Made by a program: the position numbers and the translations under genes. Below are positions 7,435 to 15,946 of a stretch of DNA of 64,000 nt, piece after piece; the first letter of the stretch is position 1, and each line of letters begins with the position of its first letter. The notes beneath the pieces were generated by a model. The model ran no database searches. It was not told the DNA's origin and saw nothing but the letters and a program-made list of their open reading frames with translations. Source of the DNA: JANQJA01 sp965267485 (GTDB lineage: Bacteria; Pseudomonadota; Gammaproteobacteria; Pseudomonadales; Azotimanducaceae); NCBI GenBank assembly GCA_965267485.1, contig OZ254080.1, forward strand, positions 2,604,001 to 2,668,000, in the 5' to 3' direction.

Positions 7435-9522
7435 ATGACAGCCAAGAAGGTCAATACATTCTGCCGCGTCTGTGAGCCATCCTGTGCGCTCGTCGCGGAT
7501 GTCGAGGACGGCGCGATCACGAAGCTTCGCCCCGATCGCGAACACCCGGTGACCCGGGGCTTTGCCTGCCACAAGGGGCTCGCGATGCTGGATATCCACC
7601 AGGATCCCGATCGCCTCGACTACCCGGTCCGGCGAACCGCCAGTGGCGACGAGAGACTCAGCTGGGACGACGCCGCGAGTGAGATCGCCGCACGCCTGCA
7701 GTCCATTCGTGAGCAGTACGGCGACGAGGCAATCGGTGCGTATACCGGCAATCCGCTCGCCTTCAATTCTCTCGCCGGACCCGCCATCGGGTCGTTCATG
7801 GTCAAGAACAGCATTCGCCGCACGTTCTCGTCGGGCACGCAGGATTGCACCAACAAATTCGCCGCCGGCGAAGCGGTGTTCGGCTCGAGCACCATTCACC
7901 CGATTCCCGATATTGAGAGAACCGACTTCCTGCTCATCTTCGGCGCCAATCCGCGGGTGTCGCACATGAGCTTCATTTCGATCGCAGACCCGATGGCGGC
8001 ACTGCGCGATGCCGCGAAGCGTGGTGCAAAGATCCGGTTCGTGGATCCGCGCATCAACGAATCGGTCAAGGGTATCGGCGACGTTGTGCAGATTCATCCG
8101 GACACCGATGTGTACCTCATGGCGGCCATGCTGAATCACCTGCACGCGACCGGGCAGTTCCATCAGGCGCGCCTGCGTGAGACGGCGGATCACACCGACG
8201 AACTCATCCGGTTTGTTGCACCGTATACACCGGAGGCTGTTGCCGACGTGGTCGGCGTCTCTGCAGATGAGATCCGCCAGCTTGCCGACGACTTCGCTGC
8301 GGCGCCAAAGGCCGCCGTCTACATGTCGACCGGCGTCAACATGGGGCGCCAGGGCACTCTCGCCTACTGGCTCATGTTCATGCTGAGTCTCGTGACCGAC
8401 AACTTCGACAGGCCCGGCGGCAACCTGTATTCAGAAGGTTTCTATCCGGCGGCGAAGGCCGGCCGCCTCCGCTCCGACGTGCACTACGAGGCGACCGCCT
8501 GGGGAGACATCCGCCGCATCCGGGGCTCGCTGCCCGGCAATCTCATGGCAGACATGATCCTGGCAGACGAGAACCCGATTCGCGCCCTCGTCTGTATCTC
8601 CGGCAATCCGGCACTGTCCATCGGCGGCGGCGAGAAGATGATGCAAGCGCTCAGGAAGCTCGATCTGCTGGTCGTCATCGACATCTATGACAACGCGACC
8701 GCCGCTGAAGCCGACTATATTCTCCCGGCCACCGACATGTTCGAGCGCCCGGATATCAACATCTGCGGCCTCGGCATGCAGCATCAGCCCTTCGTGCAGT
8801 ACACGGACTATGTGGTGCCGCCACGGGCTGAACGGCGGCCGGAATGGTGGATCCTCGGCCGCATTGAACAGGCACAGGGATTCGACGCAGACATCAGCGG
8901 TGAGGGGCTCTGGAATCGTTTCAATCACATGCTCCAGCACAGCGGAACGTCGATCGACGACATCCGCACGCAGCCGTCGCAGACTGTCGTGCTCGACCCG
9001 CCCCGCGCCGGCCGTTTTTTCGATGACTATGTCCAGACCGAGACCGGGCGTATCGATTGCTGCCCGGCCGCGTTCACTGAAGCCATCGCGCGCTGCGGCG
9101 AAATCTTCGACGAGTTGCAGCAGGCCAGCGGCACGCTGAAACTCATCTCGCGCCGCACGAACTACATGCTGAACAGCTGGTTCCACAATGTAGAGAAGCT
9201 GAAGCGGGACAGGCATCTGACCAATCCGCTCTACATGCATCCCGACGATGCGCGCGCCCGCAACCTCGGCGACGGCTCGACCGCACACATCAGCAATGAG
9301 AACGGGGCGATCGAGGCGGTTGTCGCGCTCGACGAGACGCTCAAGCCGGGGACGGTGGCGATGACACACGGCTGGGGGCACGCCAACACCGGCATGACCA
9401 CGGCGAAACGCCATCCCGGCGCCAACGCCAACGCACTGCTCCCGTCAGGCCCTGGCAGCTTCGAGAAAATCAGTAACCAGGCGTTCATGACCGGAATTCC
9501 GGTCGACGTCCAAGCCAACTAG
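7435..9522 (+). CDS. Molybdopterin (bis-MGD) oxidoreductase with N-terminal 4Fe-4S site
   Basis: 695 aa single-subunit DMSO-reductase-superfamily enzyme. Cys10, Cys13, Cys17 and Cys45 form the [4Fe-4S] pattern CxxCxxxC-x27-C. The segment FSSGTQDCTNKFAAGE places Cys138 at the position that in relatives supplies the molybdenum ligand (inference). NPALSIGGGEKM and the C-terminal MoCo-binding domain (TNYMLNSWFHNVEKL, MHPDDARARNLGDG) follow. No Tat signal peptide is visible, so the enzyme should be cytoplasmic. No iron-sulfur or membrane-anchor subunit gene is adjacent; an acyl-CoA dehydrogenase gene follows after 22 bases. A GAGGGAGCC ribosome-binding sequence precedes the start. The substrate is unknown; the setting suggests an acyl or hydroxy-acyl intermediate rather than nitrate. 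Confidence 0.9.
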   Translation: MTAKKVNTFCRVCEPSCALVADVEDGAITKLRPDREHPVTRGFACHKGLAMLDIHQDPDRLDYPVRRTASGDERLSWDDAASEIAARLQSIREQYGDEAIGAYTGNPLAFNSLAGPAIGSFMVKNSIRRTFSSGTQDCTNKFAAGEAVFGSSTIHPIPDIERTDFLLIFGANPRVSHMSFISIADPMAALRDAAKRGAKIRFVDPRINESVKGIGDVVQIHPDTDVYLMAAMLNHLHATGQFHQARLRETADHTDELIRFVAPYTPEAVADVVGVSADEIRQLADDFAAAPKAAVYMSTGVNMGRQGTLAYWLMFMLSLVTDNFDRPGGNLYSEGFYPAAKAGRLRSDVHYEATAWGDIRRIRGSLPGNLMADMILADENPIRALVCISGNPALSIGGGEKMMQALRKLDLLVVIDIYDNATAAEADYILPATDMFERPDINICGLGMQHQPFVQYTDYVVPPRAERRPEWWILGRIEQAQGFDADISGEGLWNRFNHMLQHSGTSIDDIRTQPSQTVVLDPPRAGRFFDDYVQTETGRIDCCPAAFTEAIARCGEIFDELQQASGTLKLISRRTNYMLNSWFHNVEKLKRDRHLTNPLYMHPDDARARNLGDGSTAHISNENGAIEAVVALDETLKPGTVAMTHGWGHANTGMTTAKRHPGANANALLPSGPGSFEKISNQAFMTGIPVDVQAN

Positions 9523-9544
9523 AACGATCAGAGAGGGAGACACG

Positions 9545-10771
9545 ATGATCGATTTCGAAATACCGGAAGAAACCCGCGCCATCCGCGAGAAAGTCCGAAA
9601 GTTCGTCCAGGACGAATGTATCCCGGCCGAGAAGGAATGTACCGCCGACAACTTCGAGAGCGTCCTCGCCGAACTGCGATCGAAGGCTCGCGCGCAGGGG
9701 CTCTGGTGCCCGTTCATTCCGGAGGAACACGGCGGCATGGGACTGCGGCCCCTTGCCAATGCCCTCGTGCAGATGGAACTCGGCGAGAGCTTCCTCGGTG
9801 CCCTGTCACTCAACACCCAGGGCCCGGACGATGCCACCATGATGACATTGCTTGAGCACGGCACCGACTTCCAGAAGGAAAAGTACCTGAAGCCACTCCT
9901 GAACGGCGAAAAACGCATCTGCTACTCGATGACCGAGAAAGCCGCCGGTGCAGACGCGACCGGCATGCAGACGACCGCCGTGCTCGACGGTGACGAGTGG
10001 GTACTGAACGGCGAGAAGTGGTTCAGCTCTTCGGCAAGCGTCGCGGACATCGCCGTTGTCATGGCGAAGACCGACCCCGACGCACCCCGCCATGAGCAGT
10101 TCTCCACGTTCATCGTCGAACTGCCCAATCCGGGCTACGAGATCGTGCGCAATATCGAGACGATGAGCCCGCACAGCGAGCTCGGTCTGAAGCTGGGTGG
10201 CTCGCATTCAGAGATCAAGATCGAAAACCTGCGGGTACCGAGAGAGAACATCCTCGGCGGGCAGGGCCAGGGCTTCAACATGGGACAGCATCGTCTGGCG
10301 TACGGTCGCCTGCGCCACGGCATGCACAATGTCGCAATGGCGCAGCGGGCACTGGACCTCGCGGCCAAGCACGTCACCAGCCGCGAAACGTTTGGTGAGC
10401 GTCTCGCCGATCGGCAGGGCGTTCGCTGGATGCTGGCGGACTGCGCGGCGGAGCTCTACAAGGCGCGGCTGATGCTGCTGCACATCGCCTACAAGGCCGA
10501 AAAAGGGCTCGATCTGCGCAACGAGAACGGGATTGCAAAGGTCTTTCTGGCCAACATGGTCCATCAGGTCGTCGACACCGCACTGCAGCTGCATGGCGCG
10601 CTCGGCTACAGTATGGATACGCCGCTGGCCGGCTGGTACCGCTCGATCCGCTCTCAGCGGCTGGTGGATGGCCCCGATGAGGTTCACCGCTGGCGCACCG
10701 GCGCCAACGTGATCAAGGCTTACGAGAAGTATGGCACCACCGCATCGGCATGCGGTGGCGATCTGCTCTAG
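9545..10771 (+). CDS. Acyl-CoA dehydrogenase (FadE-type)
   Basis: 408 aa, start preceded by GAGAGGGAGA. It has the complete set of motifs in one chain: CYSMTEKAAGADATG at the flavin loop, WVLNGEKWFSSSASVAD, RETFGERLADRQGVRWMLAD, LQLHGALGYSMDTPL and VDGPDEVHRWRTG at the C terminus. The last pattern is typical of ACAD10/11-like and long-chain bacterial FadE proteins. It should act as a homodimer or homotetramer using FAD and ETF. It lies 22 bases after the molybdopterin oxidoreductase and is probably in its operon, which is the main clue that the Mo enzyme works on a CoA thioester or related acid. Confidence 0.92.
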   Translation: MIDFEIPEETRAIREKVRKFVQDECIPAEKECTADNFESVLAELRSKARAQGLWCPFIPEEHGGMGLRPLANALVQMELGESFLGALSLNTQGPDDATMMTLLEHGTDFQKEKYLKPLLNGEKRICYSMTEKAAGADATGMQTTAVLDGDEWVLNGEKWFSSSASVADIAVVMAKTDPDAPRHEQFSTFIVELPNPGYEIVRNIETMSPHSELGLKLGGSHSEIKIENLRVPRENILGGQGQGFNMGQHRLAYGRLRHGMHNVAMAQRALDLAAKHVTSRETFGERLADRQGVRWMLADCAAELYKARLMLLHIAYKAEKGLDLRNENGIAKVFLANMVHQVVDTALQLHGALGYSMDTPLAGWYRSIRSQRLVDGPDEVHRWRTGANVIKAYEKYGTTASACGGDLL

Positions 10772-10777
10772 GTCGGG

Positions 10778-11521
10778 TTACTGACCGGCGCCGGGCTGCG
10801 GCGCCGGTACCGGCACCGGTGACAGGTCATTCGTCATCGTTGCCCGCGCCATGCGCAGCGCATTGCGCACACCTTCGGCATATTCGCCGCCGAGTACCTT
10901 CCAGGATCTTTCGTTGTTGTCCCAGACACCGGTCACGTTGCCGTCGATGGTCTGGAATGCGAGGACGGTTCGCCCCATTCGGAGGACGTCGACCTGTCGG
11001 CCCCGACCCTCGATCTCGATGAAGTCGGCGTAGGCCTCACGGGACGTACCGTACTCAATCTCTGTCTGATAGGCGTCCATGACACGCCGGAATTTTTCCG
11101 GCGTCGAGACATCCACGCGGCCGAGCAGATCCTTGAGTTCGGCAATGACCGCACGCCGCTCCTCGAGGCGGAACGGCAGGTCGAGTTCGATAAATGACTC
11201 CAGGGACAGCACCATACGCTCGGTCAGGGGGCCGAGCTGGCGTCGCATCATGGTGATCCGTTCCAGCGAGTCCTCAATCTGCGCAATCTCGTCCTGCTGA
11301 TCCTGCAGCAGGCGCTCGAGTTGCGTGTTGTAGACGCCGAGACCGTCAACGAGGTTCATGACATACATGTACTCCTCGACAGACGACATGGCTTCCAGGT
11401 CCGGACCGGACGACTCGAACTGTGATTCCTCTTCTTCAGCCGAAACGCTGGCAGCGCCGATCAGGGCTGCAGCGACAAGAGAAAGCAGGAAAGACGCACG
11501 GCGGCGCTGGGACTCGATCAT
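10778..11521 (-). CDS. DUF3450 family periplasmic coiled-coil protein
   Basis: 247 aa with a signal peptide (FLLSLVAAALIGAASVSAEE, cleavage near residue 29). The mature part starts with a predicted coiled coil (QLERLLQDQQDEIAQIEDSL) and contains the DUF3450 landmarks ELDLPFRLEERRAVIAELK, GTSREAYADFIEIEGRGRQVDVLRMGR (split over about residues 157-184), and ending VWDNNERSWKVLGGEY. The tail is Pro/Val-rich. In other proteobacteria DUF3450 genes lead ExbB/ExbD/TonB clusters, but here there is no such cluster, and the gene is convergent with fadE and divergent from the PPOX gene. Its role is probably linked to a TonB-type energy-transducing complex encoded elsewhere. Confidence 0.88.
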   Translation of the reverse strand: MIESQRRRASFLLSLVAAALIGAASVSAEEEESQFESSGPDLEAMSSVEEYMYVMNLVDGLGVYNTQLERLLQDQQDEIAQIEDSLERITMMRRQLGPLTERMVLSLESFIELDLPFRLEERRAVIAELKDLLGRVDVSTPEKFRRVMDAYQTEIEYGTSREAYADFIEIEGRGRQVDVLRMGRTVLAFQTIDGNVTGVWDNNERSWKVLGGEYAEGVRNALRMARATMTNDLSPVPVPAPQPGAGQ

Positions 11522-11579
11522 GGGGTGTCTCTGATTGTTATTTGGACTTCGATGGCGAGGATGTAGAAGCAGCGCAGCA

Positions 11580-11607
11580 TTGTCAATGCCGGCAAATGAG
11601 AGATAAT
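11580..11607 (+). promoter_or_regulatory. Sigma70-type promoter for the PPOX-P450 operon
   Basis: TTGTCA at 11580-11585 and GATAAT at 11602-11607 are separated by 16 bases, 29 bases before the ATG at 11637. Spacing and both hexamers fit sigma70. It lies in the only noncoding gap (115 bases) between DUF3450 and this operon. The opposite strand of the gap shows no equally good promoter for DUF3450. Confidence 0.55.
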
Positions 11608-11636
11608 CGGGGTTCCACCCTGCACGGAGTCAACCG

Positions 11637-12272
11637 ATGGAACTCGACGCCACCCACGTCATCACCTCGGAGACTGCCCTCCGGGAGCACTACAAGCCGG
11701 CGATGCAGAAGGCGCTCGACAAACAGCTCGATCGCCTGGACGAGCACTGCCGCGCCTTCATCGAGCGCTCCCCGTTTCTCTGCATCGCAACGTCGAGTCC
11801 GGACGGGTATGCCGACAATTCGCCGAAGGGTGATGAGCCCGGCTTCGTTCGCATTCTGGACGAGCGCACGCTCGGCATTCCCGATCGAATGGGGAACAAC
11901 CGGCTCGATACGATCAGCAACCTGCTGACAAACCCGCAGATCGGGCTCATCTTCTTCATTCCCGGCGTCGACGAGACCCTGCGCGTCAACGGGCGTGCCG
12001 AGATCTCCGTCGACCCTGCCCTGCTGGCGCCGTCGACATTTCGCGACAAGGCGCCGACGTCGATGATCGTGGTCCACATTGAAGAGGCATACCTCCACTG
12101 CCCGAAGGCCCTGATCCGTTCGACCCTCTGGCAGCGTGCCGCGGGTGACCACAAGCCGTTTCCGACCCTGACCAAGATGCTGTCCGACCAGCTCGGCACA
12201 CCGCTCGAGGGCGAGGCACTGGCCGAGGCCGAGAAGGAGTACTCGCGGCGCATCGAAGAAACCCTCTACTGA
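11637..12272 (+). CDS. Pyridoxamine 5'-phosphate oxidase-fold flavoprotein (MSMEG_1061/DR2398-like)
   Basis: 211 aa. The split-barrel FMN-binding signature reads FLCIATSSPDGYADNSPKGD near residue 50, then RTLGIPDRMGNNRLDTISNLL, IGLIFFIPGVDETLRVNGRA and the C-terminal MIVVHIEEAYLHCPKALIRS. These are the landmarks of the PPOX_FMN DR2398/MSMEG_1061 group, whose members bind FMN or F420 and reduce or oxidise small molecules; they are not PLP-synthesis enzymes. It is the first gene of a rightward run that continues 19 bases later with the P450. That arrangement suggests a small oxidation module, but no substrate is shown. Confidence 0.88.
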   Translation: MELDATHVITSETALREHYKPAMQKALDKQLDRLDEHCRAFIERSPFLCIATSSPDGYADNSPKGDEPGFVRILDERTLGIPDRMGNNRLDTISNLLTNPQIGLIFFIPGVDETLRVNGRAEISVDPALLAPSTFRDKAPTSMIVVHIEEAYLHCPKALIRSTLWQRAAGDHKPFPTLTKMLSDQLGTPLEGEALAEAEKEYSRRIEETLY

Positions 12273-12291
12273 CACCGACGGAGACACGGCT

Positions 12292-13635
12292 ATGGCAGCG
12301 GTAATGACCCCGGAGCAACAGGCGCTCCGCGAACGAATGAAGAATGGCGACCTCACGGTCTCGAATGCCGAGATGCTCTCTGCTTTCAGGATCGACCCGC
12401 AGATGGATCCGTATTCGGTCTCACTCGACGACCTCGAGCCGGGCCATCCGGCGCTGTTCGAAAACGACACGATGTGGACACACTTCGAGCGCCTTCGCGC
12501 CGAAGATCCCGTGCACTTCACCGAGGACGGCATGTTCGGGCCCTACTGGTCGGTGACGAAGTACAAGGACATCATGCATGTGGACACCCACCACAAGATT
12601 TTCTCGTCGAAGGAAGATCTGGGCGGCATCGCGCTCGGCGGCTCACCGGCCGCGGCGAGAGACGAGCAGTTCCGCATTCCGAACTTCATCGCCGATGATC
12701 CGCCGCGTCACGACGAACAGCGCAAGGTCGTTGCACCCATGTTCGTGCCCAGCAACCTGGCGCAGCTCGAGCCGCTGATCCGTGAGCGCGCCGGCCACAT
12801 TCTCGACAACCTGCCGCGCAACGAGGAGTTCAACTGGGTTCGCGAGGTATCGGTGGAACTCACCGGCCAGATGCTGGCGACACTCTTTGATGTGCCACAG
12901 GAAGACCGGCTGAAACTGATCTACTGGTCGGATACGACGGCAAACCTCGGCAACCCGGAGTTCTTCGACACACCGGAGCAGGGGTTCATGGAACTCTTCA
13001 ACTGTCTCGGGTACTTCACCGAGTACTACGAGAAGCGCAAGCAGGAGGAGCCGAAGTTCGACCTCATCTCGATGCTGGCGCACGATCCCGCCACGAACAA
13101 CCTCACGCCGCAGGAACTGCTGGGCAATGTCCTCCTGCTGATCGTCGGCGGCAACGACACCACGCGCAACTCGATCACCGGCGGTGTACTTGCGCTGAAC
13201 CAGAATCCCGACGAATACGAAAAGCTGCTGCAGAACCCGGGGCTCATCCCCAAGATGATCCCGGAGATCATCCGCTGGCAGTCACCGGTTGCGCACATGG
13301 CTCGCACCGCGATCGAAGACACGGAACTGGGCGGCAAGAAGATTCGTGAAGGTGATCGCGTCGTGATGTGGTACATCTCCGGCAACCGCGACGAGACCCA
13401 GATCGAGCGCCCGAACGAGTTCATCATTGATCGCAAGAACCCGCGTCAGCACGTCTCGTTCGGATTCGGCGTGCACCGCTGCGTCGGCAACCGGCTTGCC
13501 GAGATGCAGCTCAACATCATCTGGGAGGAGATACTCAAGCGCTTCAGCCGCATCGAGGTGACCGGCGAGCCAAAGTACCTGTCTTCCAGCTTCATTCACG
13601 GCATTCGGGAACTGCCCGTTACCATCAGGGAGTAA
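12292..13635 (+). CDS. Cytochrome P450, CYP153-like alkane/fatty-acid terminal hydroxylase
   Basis: 447 aa, soluble class I P450. The I-helix oxygen-activation motif is LLLIVGGNDTTRNSITGG, the K-helix ExxR is EIIRWQ, and the heme-binding loop is FGFGVHRCVGNRLAEMQL with the Cys thiolate ligand. HMARTAIEDTELGGKKI and VVMWYISGNRDE match what I know of CYP153 enzymes, which hydroxylate medium-chain alkanes and fatty acids at the terminal carbon. CYP153 needs a ferredoxin and an FAD reductase. Neither is adjacent, although a reductase of the right class lies at 23542-24750. It sits in an operon with the PPOX flavoprotein upstream and RidA-like gene one base downstream. Confidence 0.9.
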   Translation: MAAVMTPEQQALRERMKNGDLTVSNAEMLSAFRIDPQMDPYSVSLDDLEPGHPALFENDTMWTHFERLRAEDPVHFTEDGMFGPYWSVTKYKDIMHVDTHHKIFSSKEDLGGIALGGSPAAARDEQFRIPNFIADDPPRHDEQRKVVAPMFVPSNLAQLEPLIRERAGHILDNLPRNEEFNWVREVSVELTGQMLATLFDVPQEDRLKLIYWSDTTANLGNPEFFDTPEQGFMELFNCLGYFTEYYEKRKQEEPKFDLISMLAHDPATNNLTPQELLGNVLLLIVGGNDTTRNSITGGVLALNQNPDEYEKLLQNPGLIPKMIPEIIRWQSPVAHMARTAIEDTELGGKKIREGDRVVMWYISGNRDETQIERPNEFIIDRKNPRQHVSFGFGVHRCVGNRLAEMQLNIIWEEILKRFSRIEVTGEPKYLSSSFIHGIRELPVTIRE

Positions 13636-13636
13636 C

Positions 13637-14110
13637 ATGCGACTGACAGCCGCGCTCGCGATCGCGAGCGCACTCATCACAACGAATCACAACACCTCGG
13701 CCGCCGATGTCGAGTTCTACAACAGCACATCCGCGCAGCAACAGACGCTGCCCTTCTCCCAGGCCGTCAGGGTGGATGACCTGCTGATCCTCTCGGGGAT
13801 TCTGGGCACCGAATCCAGAACGGCCAGCCTCGTCAAGGGCGGCATCATTCCCGAAACGCACCAGATCTTCGTCAACATGAAGCAGACCCTCGAAGGCAAC
13901 GGTCTCGACTTCGGGAATGTCGTGAAATGCACCGTCATGCTGGCGGACATCGACGACTACGCCGACTTCAACGCCATCTACGCAACCTACTTTCCCGGCA
14001 ACAAACCCGCGCGGTCTGCGTTCGCGGCGAGTGGTCTCGCGTTCGATGCGGCCGTCGAACTCGAGTGCTGGGCTGCGTTCCCCGCGGATCACGAGGACAT
14101 GAGTGAGTGA
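13637..14110 (+). CDS. RidA/YjgF family protein with an N-terminal signal peptide
   Basis: 157 aa. The N terminus MRLTAALAIASALITTNHNTSA looks like a signal peptide cleaved before ADVEFYNS, which is unusual because classical RidA is cytosolic. The core has LPFSQAVRVDDLLILSG, NVVKCTVMLADIDDYADFN and PARSAFAASGLAFDAAVELE, where the Arg corresponds to the catalytic Arg105 of E. coli RidA and the Glu near the end to the conserved ELE/EIE segment. RidA hydrolyses reactive enamine/imine intermediates, but many exported relatives have no proven role. The gene starts one base after the P450 stop and overlaps the next gene by GTGA, so it is tightly coupled to the P450 operon. Confidence 0.87.
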   Translation: MRLTAALAIASALITTNHNTSAADVEFYNSTSAQQQTLPFSQAVRVDDLLILSGILGTESRTASLVKGGIIPETHQIFVNMKQTLEGNGLDFGNVVKCTVMLADIDDYADFNAIYATYFPGNKPARSAFAASGLAFDAAVELECWAAFPADHEDMSE

Positions 14111-14754
14111 TCGACCCGCTCTCGCCTGAAGACCTCCGAGCGGCAGGATTCATCGCCTCGAAGACCTTCGACAAGGAAAAGCAGGATCTCGGGAACTACG
14201 TACTGATGGCGCGCTGCATCTTCGATGCGGCCATCGCGCTCGCGGATCTGGTGCCGGAGAAAGCCGATGGGTACCGTTCCATCGCCATGAACACGTCGTT
14301 CAACATTGCAGCCGCCTGCTGGCCCGGGTGGGAGGACGCCCATCCCGACATTCCGCAGGCCCAGCGTGAACTCGCACTGGAACTCTGCAAGGTGAACGTC
14401 GCTCTCGGGCGTGATCTGGATGCACCGCCCGCACGACGTTTCAACGGCTACTGGATGTACGGCGTTCACCAGATGGCCGCCGGCGATCACGAAGGCGCAA
14501 GGACCAACTTCGAAGCCGCGGCAAACTGCGCTGAACTCATGGATTCTGATGAGAATCGGCTCATGGCGCAGGGCTGGATGCTCGCCAACAACATCCTGCA
14601 GATGGGCGGCAATGCACCGGGTGACGAGTTGCTCGGGGTGATCGAAGAACTCCGCGCCCTCGGCGACGACGGCGCATTCTACGCCGGACAATATGCACCG
14701 GCCCTGGGGCGCCTCAGTGACTCCCGTGAGGCGGCGGCCCGCTCAGGGCAATGA
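14107..14754 (+). CDS. Hypothetical protein, helical, in the P450 operon
   Basis: 215 aa starting at GTG 14107, inside the GTGA overlap with the RidA-like gene. I do not recognise the family. The sequence is rich in Ala, Leu and Glu and appears all-helical, with repeat-like stretches such as QAQRELALELCKVNVALGRD and GDHEGARTNFEAAANCAELM that could form TPR-like pairs. There is no signal peptide or membrane segment. Its last 41 bases overlap the convergent hydrolase gene. Translational coupling suggests a product needed with the RidA-like/P450 proteins, but nothing in the sequence shows an active site. Confidence 0.7.
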   Translation: MIDPLSPEDLRAAGFIASKTFDKEKQDLGNYVLMARCIFDAAIALADLVPEKADGYRSIAMNTSFNIAAACWPGWEDAHPDIPQAQRELALELCKVNVALGRDLDAPPARRFNGYWMYGVHQMAAGDHEGARTNFEAAANCAELMDSDENRLMAQGWMLANNILQMGGNAPGDELLGVIEELRALGDDGAFYAGQYAPALGRLSDSREAAARSGQ

Positions 14755-15433
14755 GGCCGGCGAGTTCCGCCGGTGCCGACAGAAAGGGCGAGTGGGAAGT
14801 CCGCATCGAGTTGATGTGGGTGCAGCCGGCCTCAACCGCCATCTTTCTCTGCAGCGACACGTGTACGGCCTGATCCTCGATACACTCGATGTACTGCAGC
14901 GCGCAGCGACCAAAGGCGGATTCGCTCAGCGCCAGCTTGGCACCGAACGAGGACGGGTTCATCGGGCGGAGTCGCTCGATCGCGGCCGAGACGACATCGT
15001 CATCGCAGTCGGCATAGAAGGCGGCGCGGGCAACGTCGCGATCGATCATCATCCGACCCTCGTCGTCAGGCGCGACATGGCCACGCAGCGCACTCGCAAT
15101 ATTCTCGCGCCCCAGCGCATTGACGGATTGGCCGTCGCCAGGCAGAAAAGCGGCCAGATAGACAAGCCTCGCGACCGCATCCGGCCTCGACTCCGCGGCC
15201 TGGGTGATGAAGGCCCCGCCCAGACTGTGTCCGACCACCAGCGCCGGTGAATCGCATTGGTCGAGTTCGGCAACCACCGCCTCGACGCAGTCCCCGAACG
15301 AACCCTCGATCGGCAGGTCGGGCGCACGAACCTGATGCCCGTAGCGCTCGAGTTCCGGTACCAGCCGATGCCAGCACCAGCCATCGTGCCAGGCACCATG
15401 AACGAGAATGATGTGCTTCGCCGTATGAATCAT
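14714..15433 (-). CDS. Alpha/beta hydrolase (esterase/hydroxynitrile-lyase-like)
   Basis: 239 aa. The start of the fold is IILVHGAWHDGWCWHRLVPELE, where HGAWH forms the oxyanion hole. The nucleophile elbow is GHSLGG (Ser near residue 79), and the catalytic His is probably in TSHSPFLSAP near the C terminus. This combination is seen in plant-type methylesterases and hydroxynitrile lyases and in many bacterial esterases. No secretion signal is visible. Its ATG overlaps the TGA of the potassium-channel gene (TGATG), so the two are expressed together, and its 3' end overlaps the convergent hypothetical gene by 41 bases. The substrate is unknown. Confidence 0.88.
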   Translation of the reverse strand: MIHTAKHIILVHGAWHDGWCWHRLVPELERYGHQVRAPDLPIEGSFGDCVEAVVAELDQCDSPALVVGHSLGGAFITQAAESRPDAVARLVYLAAFLPGDGQSVNALGRENIASALRGHVAPDDEGRMMIDRDVARAAFYADCDDDVVSAAIERLRPMNPSSFGAKLALSESAFGRCALQYIECIEDQAVHVSLQRKMAVEAGCTHINSMRTSHSPFLSAPAELAGLIALSGPPPHGSH

Positions 15434-15855
15434 CAGCGGTGCCAGTTGCGGGACATTTCAACGAACAGGAACGACGCCGTCCAGGTAATCAGCAGCAGGC
15501 CGATCAGCGACTCGAGGCCGGCCAGATAACGGATGAGCCCGATCGGGTAAATGTCACCGTACCCGACAGTCGTATAGGTGATGAACGAGAAGTAGACGCA
15601 ATCCCAGAAGCCGTTGCCGATCTCGCCGGCAAGGTGACCAAACCCGTCTGCCTGGATCTTGAACCAGTAGACCGCCGCAATGATCCAGATCTCGAACACG
15701 TGGGCAACGAGTGCCCCGAAAACGCCGACGAGTATCCGTGCCCGGGGCGCAACCGGCAGATGCGGCATGATGCCCGAGAGCCGGCGCAGGAATTCGTAGT
15801 GAAGCCCGACGACGAGCGCGATCACGACGGCGTTGATCATGAATGCAGTCAGCAT
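15433..15855 (-). CDS. Two-TM potassium-channel-like protein (ion_trans_2)
   Basis: 140 aa from the ATG at 15855 (MLTAFMINAVVIALVVGLHYEF). Further in-frame codons upstream encode no convincing protein and overlap the next promoter region. There are membrane segments at about residues 5-22 and 40-62, a pore helix with the selectivity filter YTTVGYGDIYPIG, and a final segment LESLIGLLLITWTASFLFVE. The TVGYGD filter is diagnostic for K+ selectivity. No cytoplasmic RCK or cyclic-nucleotide domain follows, so gating is not evident. It is coupled to the downstream hydrolase by a TGATG overlap, and 91 bases separate its start from the divergent YHS gene. Confidence 0.85.
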   Translation of the reverse strand: MLTAFMINAVVIALVVGLHYEFLRRLSGIMPHLPVAPRARILVGVFGALVAHVFEIWIIAAVYWFKIQADGFGHLAGEIGNGFWDCVYFSFITYTTVGYGDIYPIGLIRYLAGLESLIGLLLITWTASFLFVEMSRNWHR

Positions 15856-15946
15856 GCACAGATGATAGCGTGAAAACGGTCGGAAATTTCTGTAACGCCA
15901 GCCGGTCACTGTCATCAAAGGATAAACAGGACAGGGAGTACGAATC

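Noticed and set aside
10770..10830. GC-rich palindromes after fadE that could be a terminator
   Set aside because: They lie inside the Pro/Val-rich tail of the DUF3450 gene and have no T-tract.
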